From Alistipes sp. dk3624 (lineage in GTDB: Bacteria; Bacteroidota; Bacteroidia; Bacteroidales; Rikenellaceae): 64,000 bases of DNA. Both the position numbers and the translations under genes were made by a program. Below the pieces are notes generated by a model. The model searched no databases. It saw only the letters and a program-made list of their open reading frames with translations, and was not told the DNA's origin. This document shows positions 17,882-25,710 of this stretch, piece by piece (position 1 is the first letter of the stretch; each line of letters opens with the position of its first letter). The stretch spans positions 1,674,001-1,738,000 of the forward strand of contig NZ_CP045651.1 in the NCBI RefSeq assembly GCF_009557455.1. Direction: 5' to 3'.

Positions 17882-18774
17882 AAAGAAGAGATTTTTTACG
17901 CGTCACACTGGTCGGAGGCGCCGCAGCGGCGGTAGCGCCGCTCGATTTATGGGGAAAAGGAACCGGCAAATCGGGTTTTACCCTCTGGCAACTTCCTTCT
18001 CAGGTAGACACGATCGGAAATTCGTTCGTTTTTCTGACGGACAAAGGGCGCGTCATCGTCATGGACGGCGGAATGAACGACGAAACGCTTTTCCTGCGGG
18101 GATTCATCGCCGCACTCGGCAACGAAGTGGAAGCATGGTTCACGTCGCATCCGCACAACGACCACGTCGGCGCGCTGACCAAGATCCTGCAAAAACCCGA
18201 CGGCATGAAAATCAATAAGGTATACCACTCCCGTTTCTCCGACTCGCTGCTCGCCTGCGAGGCCCCCTATCAACAATATGCGCTGGACTATTACGAAGCG
18301 CTGGACAAATCGGGCATCGAGGTGGCGAACCAGACCGAACCGGGGCTGACCGGACAGATCGACGGCCTGAATTTCAAGATCCTGGGAGTGACCAACGAAG
18401 AGTTCCGCACGAACCCCTATAACAATTCCAGCATGATCATCCGCGTGTGGGACAAAGCCAAATCGCTCGTATTCCTCGGCGATGCCGGCGTCGAGTGCGG
18501 CAACAAAGCGCTGAACGGCCCCTACCGCAAAGACCTCGACTGCGACTACCTGCAAATGGCCCATCACGGGCAGCAGGGTTGCGACGAAAACTTCTACAAA
18601 ACGATCGATTTCAAAGCCTGCCTCTGGCCCACGCCGACTTGGGTATGGAACAACGACCAGGGGAAAGGTTTCAACACCGGCCCGCTGAAAACGATCGACA
18701 CCCGCCGCTGGATGGATGAAAAGGGAATCAAAGAGCACCACGTCAGCTGTCTGGGACTGTTCAAACTCGGGTAA
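17878..18774 (+). CDS. MBL-fold metallohydrolase with probable Tat signal
   Basis: A 298-residue metallo-beta-lactamase-fold protein. The N-terminus MKRRDFLRVTLVGGAAAAV has a twin arginine followed by a hydrophobic stretch, like a Tat signal, so the folded metalloenzyme is probably exported. The metal site HPHNDH (H91, H93, D95, H96) is complete, followed by FLGDAG and MAHHGQQG, a pattern closest to the ComEC/Rec2-like branch of the superfamily. Substrate is unknown; candidates are phosphodiester or ester compounds. Its start overlaps the MFS stop by four bases, so the two probably act on a common compound, with the enzyme processing it outside the inner membrane. Confidence 0.78.
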   Translation: MKRRDFLRVTLVGGAAAAVAPLDLWGKGTGKSGFTLWQLPSQVDTIGNSFVFLTDKGRVIVMDGGMNDETLFLRGFIAALGNEVEAWFTSHPHNDHVGALTKILQKPDGMKINKVYHSRFSDSLLACEAPYQQYALDYYEALDKSGIEVANQTEPGLTGQIDGLNFKILGVTNEEFRTNPYNNSSMIIRVWDKAKSLVFLGDAGVECGNKALNGPYRKDLDCDYLQMAHHGQQGCDENFYKTIDFKACLWPTPTWVWNNDQGKGFNTGPLKTIDTRRWMDEKGIKEHHVSCLGLFKLG

Positions 18775-18800
18775 CCGAACCCAGAAACGGCATTTTTTAA

Positions 18801-18836
18801 AGTCCCCGGAATCTTATCCTTCAGATTCCGGGGATT
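18801..18836 (+). terminator. Hairpin after the MFS-MBL operon
   Basis: AGTCCCCGGAATCT (18801-18814) pairs with AGATTCCGGGGATT (18823-18836) with one G-T pair. The T tract is poor (TTGCC), so termination may rely on the second hairpin 45 bases on. Confidence 0.55.
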
Positions 18837-18875
18837 TGCCGTCCGGCCAATCCCGGAACCGAAACAACACCAATC

Positions 18876-18914
18876 AAAAAAGGGAACCGGAATTTTCTAA
18901 TTCCGGTTCCTTTT
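18876..18914. terminator. Bidirectional terminator between convergent genes
   Basis: GGAACCGGAATT (18883-18894) and AATTCCGGTTCC (18899-18910) form a perfect 12-bp stem with a 4-base loop, flanked by a six-A run on the left and TTTT on the right, so it can serve both the MBL gene and the minus-strand export gene. Confidence 0.85.
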
Positions 18915-18934
18915 CTGAATTTATATCGCAACTT

Positions 18935-21289
18935 TTACTTGCTCAGGTTGATGATCGAAGCGACCATCGCCGCCAGAGACGCCGTCGAGGACATCATTCC
19001 CATCACGTTAGCCAGCCCGTTCCCCTTGCGCTCCTGTTTCATCGGAACGATCACTTGACAGCCGGGCTCCACTTTCGGATAACGCTTGCAGAGGAATCCG
19101 CCGCGGGTAGCCGCCACTTTGCCGTTCATGTAGACGACGAAAGGACGCCTGCGCGCCTCCTGCTTGTAACCGCCGGCCTGATAAATATAATCCTTCACTT
19201 TCGACCGGTCGTACACGACGGTATTCTGGTACAACACGGCTCCCGACACGCGCACCGTACTATTGAATTTCGGAATAAAGATGCGGTCGCCGTCCTGCAG
19301 GATGATATCGTCGTTAGAACCCGGATTCTTAACGGCCGCCATTACGTCGATCCCCACCGGATAATAATCGGGAATCTCGACGGACTGCGTCGATACGGAA
19401 TCCTTCCCCTTGTTCGTATTGGCAATCGCCATCACGGCTGCGACTTTGGCGCGGTCGTCGGCAGTCAGCCGCCGCTGCACGCTCGCCCCGACGACATAAG
19501 CTTCCGGCGTAAAACCACCCGCTTTCTTGATGATATCGGACAGCCGTTCCCCGGCCGAAGCGAGCACATACTCGCCGCCGAAAAGTATTTCGCCGGTAAT
19601 CGCCACGCTTTGCTGCTCGGAATACCCCGGAGACCGGCGGATATAGATCTCGTCGAACGGCTCGATCAGAAACCGGCTGTCTTCCGGCGCGATCTTCAAA
19701 TCTTCCGATATCTCGAAAGAATAATTTTCCGCGATTTTAGGCGAATAGGAAGTCGATTGGGGATCCTTGATCCGGCGGGCCACCTCGATCTTGGCCAGCG
19801 AGGCCGATTCCCGCAAACCGCCGCAGATCAGGACGACGTCTTCCACGGTCATCCCCTTGCGGAAAGTAAACGTATGCGGGTTGTTGACCTCTCCCTTCAC
19901 CGTAACCGTATATTCTTCCCGCAAATCGTAGATATTCGGAATGTAAACCCGATCCAGGTTTTGCAGCGCGATGTCCGTCTGTCCGCCGACGATCTCCCGA
20001 ACGTCGAACGGGATCACCGTATAATTGTTCGCCATATCCACCCGGGTGATCTGTCCCCGCGAGGCGAACTCGCTGCCCTTCAACCCTTCGGCTTTTGCGA
20101 TCAACTGCGACAATGTCGCGATTTTTTCGGAAAATTCGTACTCGCCCGGACGCCATACGGCTCCTTCGATCGCAACCATGTTCGCATACATCGGCAGCAC
20201 CTTCCCGATGCTCACGCTATCGCCGTCCAACAGCTCGAACGTCCCGAAATCGGCTTTATCCACCGTCAGAATGGTCAGCATCCGGCCGCTCTTGCGGTGC
20301 ACCGTCACGTTGTCGCTGTAAGCATCCCCGGTAAAACCACCCCCGAAATCGATCAGCCGGGCCAGCGTCTCGCCGTCTTTCATGTCGTAAATACGCTCCC
20401 GCTTGATCTTTCCCCCGATCGTCACGTGGTTGTCATAAGGCGGCACGATGATCATATCGTTGTCTTCCAGCCGGATATTCGTCTCGTATTTCCCGTTGAT
20501 CAGGTAGTCGTACACATCCAGATCGGCGATTTGCTTGCTGTTCCGGAAAACCTGAATATGCCGGAGCGACCCGATCCCGTTGACCCCGCCGGCCGAATAG
20601 ATCGCATTGAACAGCGTCGCCAGCGAAGGCAGCGTATAAGTCCCCGGAGTAACGACCTCCCCGGAAATATTGACCTTGATGCTGCGAATCTGCCCCAGCG
20701 ACACCTTCACCTGTCCGTTCATGATCTCGTGAATCCGGGATTCGACCCTTTTTTGGGCTTCGGCAACCGTCAATCCGGCCAAATTGATCGGGCCGACCCC
20801 CTGGATGCTGATACTGCCTTCCGGGGAAATTTTCTCCTGTACGCGCGATTCCGCCTCGCCCCAGACTTCGATGATCACCTCGTCGCCGGGCCCCAGCACG
20901 TAACTGGGCGGAGTAGCCATGTTGTAACTCGGCGCGAAAGTCAGGTTCTTCGTCGAAAATATCTCCTGTCCGAAAACGGTATTCCGGATGAGGGAATCGA
21001 CCGAACGGCGCTGAACGGCAGTCTTATCCTCCGATGCCTGCCGCTGATCGGCGGAAGCTTCCCGTCGCACTTCGTTCCCGCCCGTGTCCGCGGACGTATC
21101 CGCTCGGGAAGATTGAGAAGAAGAGGGAGAAGTCGCATGCATCGCCGCATTGATCTGGGCGTCCGAAGCTCCCATCGCTTTCGCCTGCTGCACCATTCCC
21201 GGCGTAACGACCACCTGGCCCGACGCGCCCGTTAGCATCAACAAGGCCCCTATGAGTAAAGCATAACCTGATTTACGTGTCGAATTCAT
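18935..21289 (-). CDS. SLBB-domain polysaccharide export protein (Wza-like)
   Basis: A 784-residue outer-membrane export protein. It begins with a signal peptide (MNSTRKSGYALLIGALLMLTGASG), then a Ser/Asp/Ala/Gln-rich region to about residue 105, a polysaccharide-export domain (YVLGPGDEVIIEVWGEAES), and a series of about six SLBB beta-grasp repeats (for example VNISGEVVTPGTYTLPSLAT, VKGEVNNPHTFTFRKGMTVE, AITGEILFGGEYVLASAGE) before a C-terminal helical hairpin with GLANVMGMMSSTASLAAMVAS. It is much longer than Wza (about 380 residues), as is common in Bacteroidota. It should pass capsular or exopolysaccharide through the outer membrane. The start at 21289 is chosen because the signal peptide begins there. 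The WecA-like gene lies 73 bases upstream. Confidence 0.88.
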   Translation of the reverse strand: MNSTRKSGYALLIGALLMLTGASGQVVVTPGMVQQAKAMGASDAQINAAMHATSPSSSQSSRADTSADTGGNEVRREASADQRQASEDKTAVQRRSVDSLIRNTVFGQEIFSTKNLTFAPSYNMATPPSYVLGPGDEVIIEVWGEAESRVQEKISPEGSISIQGVGPINLAGLTVAEAQKRVESRIHEIMNGQVKVSLGQIRSIKVNISGEVVTPGTYTLPSLATLFNAIYSAGGVNGIGSLRHIQVFRNSKQIADLDVYDYLINGKYETNIRLEDNDMIIVPPYDNHVTIGGKIKRERIYDMKDGETLARLIDFGGGFTGDAYSDNVTVHRKSGRMLTILTVDKADFGTFELLDGDSVSIGKVLPMYANMVAIEGAVWRPGEYEFSEKIATLSQLIAKAEGLKGSEFASRGQITRVDMANNYTVIPFDVREIVGGQTDIALQNLDRVYIPNIYDLREEYTVTVKGEVNNPHTFTFRKGMTVEDVVLICGGLRESASLAKIEVARRIKDPQSTSYSPKIAENYSFEISEDLKIAPEDSRFLIEPFDEIYIRRSPGYSEQQSVAITGEILFGGEYVLASAGERLSDIIKKAGGFTPEAYVVGASVQRRLTADDRAKVAAVMAIANTNKGKDSVSTQSVEIPDYYPVGIDVMAAVKNPGSNDDIILQDGDRIFIPKFNSTVRVSGAVLYQNTVVYDRSKVKDYIYQAGGYKQEARRRPFVVYMNGKVAATRGGFLCKRYPKVEPGCQVIVPMKQERKGNGLANVMGMMSSTASLAAMVASIINLSK

Positions 21290-21362
21290 ATGAAATATTA
21301 TAATTTTATCAAAAAAACGGTTCGGATTAGTAAAACGCAACTGCCCTGATTCTATTATCCGC

Positions 21363-22466
21363 TCACTTCCCGGTCGGATTTGTTTTGCGATTGCCCAGTA
21401 TGTCCAGCAAGCGAATCAACAAAATGCCCAGCACGATATCGATCGCAAAGAGCAAATTGATATTCAAATCTTTCAACAAGATGTTCAACAAAATAAAACC
21501 GGCCTGCAAAGCGATAATCACCATCGCGCTGCGGAAATGAGTCAGCCCGATCCGCAGCATTTTATGATGAATATGTCTCTTGTCGGGGTAAAACGGGGAG
21601 AGCCCCGCCTTGATCCGCACGCAAAAAACGCGAAGCGTATCGAAGGCCGGGATAAACACCATCCCCAGGAATACGGCCGGAGCCGACCGTATGTGAAACA
21701 TATCGGTATTGATATTCATGTTGTAGAATTCCAACCCGAAAAAAGCGATCAGGTAGCCCAGCGTCAGCGACCCGGTATCCCCCATGAATATTTTCATCCG
21801 CTTTCCCGACACGTTGTAAAAGAAAAAGACGCTCACCACGCCGGCGATCCCCATCGTCATCATGCCGTAAACATACAGTTCGTTCCAGCAGAACCATCCG
21901 CCCAGCGTCCCCAGGGCGAGCAGGGCAAGCCCCGAACAAAGGCCGTCGATCCCGTCGATCAGGTTATACGCATTGACCAGCAAAACCACCACCAACACCG
22001 TCAGGATACAGCCCGCCCATACCGGGATCTGATACAGTCCGAAAAGACCGCCCAAGTTCTCGATTCCTATCCCGCCGAAAATCAGCAGAATAGCCACCGC
22101 GATCTGCATCACGAACTTGCTTTTGTACGACACGCCCGACAGATCGTCCGACAGTCCGGTGAAAAAAATGAACGTGACCCCCGCTATCAGGAACATGATC
22201 TCGCGGAAAACATCCGTTTCCAGCGCGGTCGCCGTGATATCGTAACCCAGATAGTACCGCAGTCCCATCATCAGCGAAACCGAGAACAGGAAAGCCGGGA
22301 AGAAAGCGACGCCGCCCAAACGGGGAATATTCGTATGATGGAGCTTACGTTCGGAAAACTCATCGAAAAGCTTCTTTTTTTTAGCGATCAGGATGATTTT
22401 CGGAATCGTCAAACGTCCGACCAGAGCCGAAATCAGAAACGTAGCTATGACAAACAATTTCAACAT
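21363..22466 (-). CDS. WecA/MraY-family undecaprenyl-phosphate glycosyl-1-phosphate transferase
   Basis: A 367-residue polytopic enzyme with about 10-11 helices. It should move a sugar-1-phosphate from a UDP-sugar to undecaprenyl phosphate and so start a polysaccharide repeat unit. Diagnostic segments are KLHHTNIPRLGGVAFF (cytoplasmic loop 1), FFTGLSDD (Asp pair), NAYNLIDGIDGLCSG (catalytic Asn/Asp), FMGDTGSLTLGY, and DKRHIHHKMLRIG, the HIHH loop that is characteristic of WecA/TagO enzymes. The ATG at 22466 is preferred to an upstream TTG; a TATTTTTG promoter element lies 27 bases before it. It is probably in one unit with the export gene downstream. Confidence 0.9.
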   Translation of the reverse strand: MLKLFVIATFLISALVGRLTIPKIILIAKKKKLFDEFSERKLHHTNIPRLGGVAFFPAFLFSVSLMMGLRYYLGYDITATALETDVFREIMFLIAGVTFIFFTGLSDDLSGVSYKSKFVMQIAVAILLIFGGIGIENLGGLFGLYQIPVWAGCILTVLVVVLLVNAYNLIDGIDGLCSGLALLALGTLGGWFCWNELYVYGMMTMGIAGVVSVFFFYNVSGKRMKIFMGDTGSLTLGYLIAFFGLEFYNMNINTDMFHIRSAPAVFLGMVFIPAFDTLRVFCVRIKAGLSPFYPDKRHIHHKMLRIGLTHFRSAMVIIALQAGFILLNILLKDLNINLLFAIDIVLGILLIRLLDILGNRKTNPTGK

Positions 22467-22493
22467 TGCGTATTCAGTAGAAACAAAGCCTTG

Positions 22494-22501
22494 CAAAAAT
22501 A
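22494..22501 (-). promoter_or_regulatory. -7 promoter element
   Basis: TATTTTTG on the minus strand, 27 bases before the WecA-like ATG. It matches TAnnTTTG; no convincing -33 element. Confidence 0.4.
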
Positions 22502-22674
22502 CGAATTATGTTTGACATTCTGCCGGTCTGCATTCCATTTTTATTCGTTTCGGCCGAAAACGTCATTTTTCAACGATAAAACCCTGTTTTTATAAAATAA
22601 AACGTTATTTTCACCGCTTGTATTGAGCCGGAGCAGGAATACGGGGAACCCTGCTTTTCAAAAACTGTAAATCA

Positions 22675-23988
22675 ATGAGAATTGCGATTGTCGGCAGCGG
22701 GTACGTCGGATTGGTATCGGGCACCTGCTTCGCGGAAATGGGGATCAAAGTCACCTGCATAGATACGAATCCGGAGAAGATCGAACGCCTGCAAAACGGA
22801 AAGGTTCCGATCTACGAACCGGAACTGGACACGCTGATCCAAAAAAACATGCGGGCGGGACGCCTGTCGTTCGGAACCGATTTGGGCGCGGTCGTCAACA
22901 GCGTCGACGTCGTCTTCATCGCGGTCGGCACGCCGCCGGACGAAGACGGGGGGGCGGATCTGAGCCATGTGCTCGACGTCGCGAAAACGTTCGGGGCGAG
23001 CGTTTCGAAGTATACGCTGCTGGTCACCAAAAGCACGGTACCGGTAGGCACCGCCGCGAAGGTCAGGGAAACGGTCGAACGGGAACTGGCGGCACGCGGG
23101 ATCGAAGTCCCGTTCGACGTGGCTTCCAATCCGGAATTTCTGAAAGAGGGAAATGCCATCAAAGATTTCATGAGTCCCGACCGCGTGATCGTAGGAATCG
23201 ACAGCGAACGGGCCCGCAAACTGATGACCCGGCTCTACCGGCCTTTCCTGCTGAACAACTTCCGTGTGATCTTCATGGACATCCCGTCCGCAGAAATGAC
23301 CAAATACGCGGCCAACTGCATGTTGGCTACGCGGATCAGCTTCATCAACGACATCGCCAACCTGTGCGAACTGGTCGGAGCCGACATCCACATGGTTCGC
23401 AAAGGGATCGGCAGCGATCCGCGAATCGGCAGCAAATTCCTCTATCCGGGCTGCGGTTATGGGGGGTCCTGCTTCCCGAAAGACGTCAAGGCGCTGATTC
23501 ATACGGCAGAACAGCGCGGATACCGGATGCAGGTGCTCCACGCGGTCGAAAGCGTCAACCAGCAGCAGAAACGCGTGCTGTTCGACAAGTTGATGCGTTA
23601 TTTCGGCGGCGATCTGACCGGCAAGCGGATCGCGATGTGGGGCGTCGCCTTCAAACCGCAGACGGACGACATCCGCGAAGCTCCGTCGCTGGTGCTGATC
23701 GACCTGATCCTCCGGGCCGGCGGCCGGATCACCGTATACGACCCGGTAGCGATGGACGAATGCCGCCGCGTCGTCGGAGACAAAGTCGCCTATGCGAAGG
23801 ACATGTACGAAGCGGTCGTCGATGCGGACGCCCTGCTGCTGGTCACCGAATGGAAAGAATTCCGGATACCGTCCTGGCCGGTCATCGAACGGACGATGCG
23901 CTGTCCGGCGCTGTTCGACGGCCGCAACATTTACGACAAACACGAATTCGACGGCACGTCGATCGTCTACCACTACATCGGGGGCTGA
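22675..23988 (+). CDS. ugd: UDP-glucose 6-dehydrogenase
   Basis: A 437-residue NAD-dependent enzyme that oxidises UDP-glucose twice to UDP-glucuronate, a precursor for acidic polysaccharides. It has the N-terminal Rossmann motif GSGYVGLVSGTCFAEMG, the substrate region ASNPEFLKEGNAI, the catalytic cysteine C266 in GCGYGGSCFPKD, and a C-terminal nucleotide-binding domain with GVAFKPQTDDIREAPS. Length is typical. It is divergent from the WecA-like and export genes, and the three together suggest a uronic-acid-containing surface glycan. A GDP-mannose or UDP-ManNAc dehydrogenase is possible but the motifs fit UDP-glucose better. Confidence 0.93.
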   Translation: MRIAIVGSGYVGLVSGTCFAEMGIKVTCIDTNPEKIERLQNGKVPIYEPELDTLIQKNMRAGRLSFGTDLGAVVNSVDVVFIAVGTPPDEDGGADLSHVLDVAKTFGASVSKYTLLVTKSTVPVGTAAKVRETVERELAARGIEVPFDVASNPEFLKEGNAIKDFMSPDRVIVGIDSERARKLMTRLYRPFLLNNFRVIFMDIPSAEMTKYAANCMLATRISFINDIANLCELVGADIHMVRKGIGSDPRIGSKFLYPGCGYGGSCFPKDVKALIHTAEQRGYRMQVLHAVESVNQQQKRVLFDKLMRYFGGDLTGKRIAMWGVAFKPQTDDIREAPSLVLIDLILRAGGRITVYDPVAMDECRRVVGDKVAYAKDMYEAVVDADALLLVTEWKEFRIPSWPVIERTMRCPALFDGRNIYDKHEFDGTSIVYHYIGG

Positions 23989-24025
23989 TCCGAGGCGGCC
24001 CCGTTTCCCGGCTGCAGTTCCGGAC

Positions 24026-24059
24026 AAAAAAACGGCGGAGTCTGTTCAAGACTCCGCCG
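24026..24059 (-). terminator. Terminator, mainly for the minus strand
   Basis: CGGCGGAGTCT (24033-24043) and AGACTCCGCCG (24049-24059) form a perfect 11-bp stem. The A run at 24026-24032 gives a T tract on the minus strand, ending the beta-barrel gene; it may also stop ugd transcription. Confidence 0.8.
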
Positions 24060-24080
24060 GATTCATATTTTTGACGGTCG

Positions 24081-24713
24081 TCAGAATCCCACGCCGATCC
24101 GGAAACCGAAATTATTCAACTGGTCGGTCTTGTATTTCAACACCGTCCCGCTGTTGGTCGCATAGCTATAATAAAGAGCGAAGTGAAACCCGAAGCCGGA
24201 TGCCCCGAACGGGCGAACGTTCAGACCGATTTCCGGCGACATATAGAATCCCCACGTCTTTTCATAGGCTTCCAATATGTAGAAGTTGGAAGAAATGCGC
24301 GCGTAATTGGCGCCGAGTTTCAGGGCTACGTAAGGTTCCAGCACGTTCGTCTGCAAGAAACGATAACGTCCGGTGGCGCCGAACGGCAACTGGAAGACCG
24401 AATGCTGCTGATCGGTAGTCACCGTCGAAGTCTCGCCGACCGGAAAAGTCTGCCTCGGAATGTACTCGTTGTTGGTATGGTAAGCGATGAACGCACCCAC
24501 GCCGAAATTATTCGGGAAATAATAACCGCCCTCGAAGTTCATTCCCCAGCCGCTCGATTTATCGGCGAAGCTGGCTCCGAGCGGCACGTTGTACTGCCAG
24601 TCGATATTCAGATAGATGTTGTCGTTGCCCTGAGCACGACCGACGGACGGCAGCAACAACGCCGCAACGGCAACCGCTGCCCATCCCGTTAATTTGCTTT
24701 TTATGTTTTTCAT
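24081..24713 (-). CDS. Outer membrane beta-barrel protein
   Basis: A 210-residue secreted protein with a signal peptide (MKNIKSKLTGWAAVAVAALLLPSVGRAQG). The mature part has alternating polar and aromatic residues and Gly turns (WGMNFEGGYYFPNNFGVGAF, GRYRFLQTNVLEPYVALKLG) and ends in an aromatic residue (VGF), all typical of a small eight-stranded barrel of the OmpW/porin-like type. Function is unknown; such proteins are receptors, small pores or structural elements. It lies 43 bases downstream of the DUF4136 lipoprotein gene on the same strand, so the two are probably co-transcribed. Confidence 0.75.
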   Translation of the reverse strand: MKNIKSKLTGWAAVAVAALLLPSVGRAQGNDNIYLNIDWQYNVPLGASFADKSSGWGMNFEGGYYFPNNFGVGAFIAYHTNNEYIPRQTFPVGETSTVTTDQQHSVFQLPFGATGRYRFLQTNVLEPYVALKLGANYARISSNFYILEAYEKTWGFYMSPEIGLNVRPFGASGFGFHFALYYSYATNSGTVLKYKTDQLNNFGFRIGVGF

Positions 24714-24756
24714 GATATTCTGCTGTTTTTAAATTCTACATGGGTTGAAACGGAAC

Positions 24757-25404
24757 TTATTCCCCGACTGCGGCGCTTCTGACCAGATAGGGGGACTGCA
24801 CGAACGACTGATTGATAGCCCTTACGGTCAGTTCCATGTTGAACGCGTCCGATCCGCTCAGCAATCCGCTCAGGAAGCTGTTCCAGACGACGGTCAGTTT
24901 TCGGTCGGCGCTGGGCGACGTACTCAGGTCGACCATCTCGGTCAGCAGCGAACCGACGCTGTAACTGTACACGACCGGATAAGGGTAATACCAGTATCCC
25001 CAATCGCCCCAGTAGCCGGGAAGCCAATAACCGGGATATTCGTTCCACCAATAAGGATTGCGGTAATCCACGAAATAGGCGACGCTCTGCACGTAGCTGA
25101 TCTGCAAACCGACGTCGGCTTCCGATTTATCGTCCGTACGGACATAACCGCAGGCCTGCATGTTATCCTCATAGGCTTTCAGGATATCGGCGGCCTTGCT
25201 GCCCGTCCAGTATTCCGGATCTTTCGTATCGCCGATCACCATCACACTGTCGGGCATATAATAACGGGTGAAACGGTTGAAATCCGCCTTGCCGTCGTAA
25301 TTGGTAAACACCAGAAAATCACTGCTCAGATCTCCCAGATCCGGATCCTCCCGACAAGAGGTCAGTGCAAAAACGGCAATCAAAACGTAAATTAATTTTT
25401 TCAT
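24757..25404 (-). CDS. DUF4136-type lipoprotein
   Basis: A 215-residue predicted lipoprotein: MKKLIYVLIAVFALTSC gives a clear lipobox with C17. The domain beginning SDFLVFTNYDGKADFNRFTRYYM and continuing through SEADVGLQISYVQS matches the DUF4136 pattern, which is widespread and of unknown function in Gram-negative envelopes. Residues 110-149 are strikingly rich in Trp, Tyr, Pro and Gly (YWLPGYWGDWGYWYYPYP) and form an aromatic insert within the domain. It precedes the beta-barrel gene by 43 bases. The envelope location is well supported; the role is not known. Confidence 0.72.
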   Translation of the reverse strand: MKKLIYVLIAVFALTSCREDPDLGDLSSDFLVFTNYDGKADFNRFTRYYMPDSVMVIGDTKDPEYWTGSKAADILKAYEDNMQACGYVRTDDKSEADVGLQISYVQSVAYFVDYRNPYWWNEYPGYWLPGYWGDWGYWYYPYPVVYSYSVGSLLTEMVDLSTSPSADRKLTVVWNSFLSGLLSGSDAFNMELTVRAINQSFVQSPYLVRSAAVGE

Positions 25405-25710
25405 ACTCTTTGCTATTTAATAAGGTTTTCGAATTCTATAAATACTACAACCGAATCTATTTCAAAATCCGTTCCACACTACTTTCGCCCCGTCTGCCGA
25501 AACCGCGCCGACCGGCGGCAAATCTCCTCCCGAACTTCCTGCTTTTGCGCCCGAACGCGATGTTTTTTCATTCCCGAAACCGCTCCCCGATAAATCTTTA
25601 TTTTGTTCCGAAAAGACTTTCTTAAGGCATAAATCTTGCGATGCACGACAAAAATTCGTATCTTTGAGCAGATGAGACGTTTTCTATAATTATTCTAACT
25701 TTCGAGAAAG
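25405..25710. other. Intergenic region between divergent DUF4136 and antiporter genes
   Basis: A 306-base gap between divergent genes. It contains the antiporter promoter (25635-25666) and otherwise mixed AT- and GC-rich sequence. A plus-strand open frame at 25365-25625 has a basic, low-complexity translation and is not a convincing gene. Confidence 0.5.
25635..25666 (+). promoter_or_regulatory. Bacteroidota-type promoter of the antiporter gene
   Basis: CTTG at 25635-25638, a 20-base spacer and TATCTTTG at 25659-25666, 44 bases before the ATG. Confidence 0.55.

Noticed and set aside
25365-25625. 86-codon plus-strand frame upstream of the antiporter
   Set aside because: Starts inside the DUF4136 gene on the other strand, has a basic low-complexity translation and overlaps the promoter.
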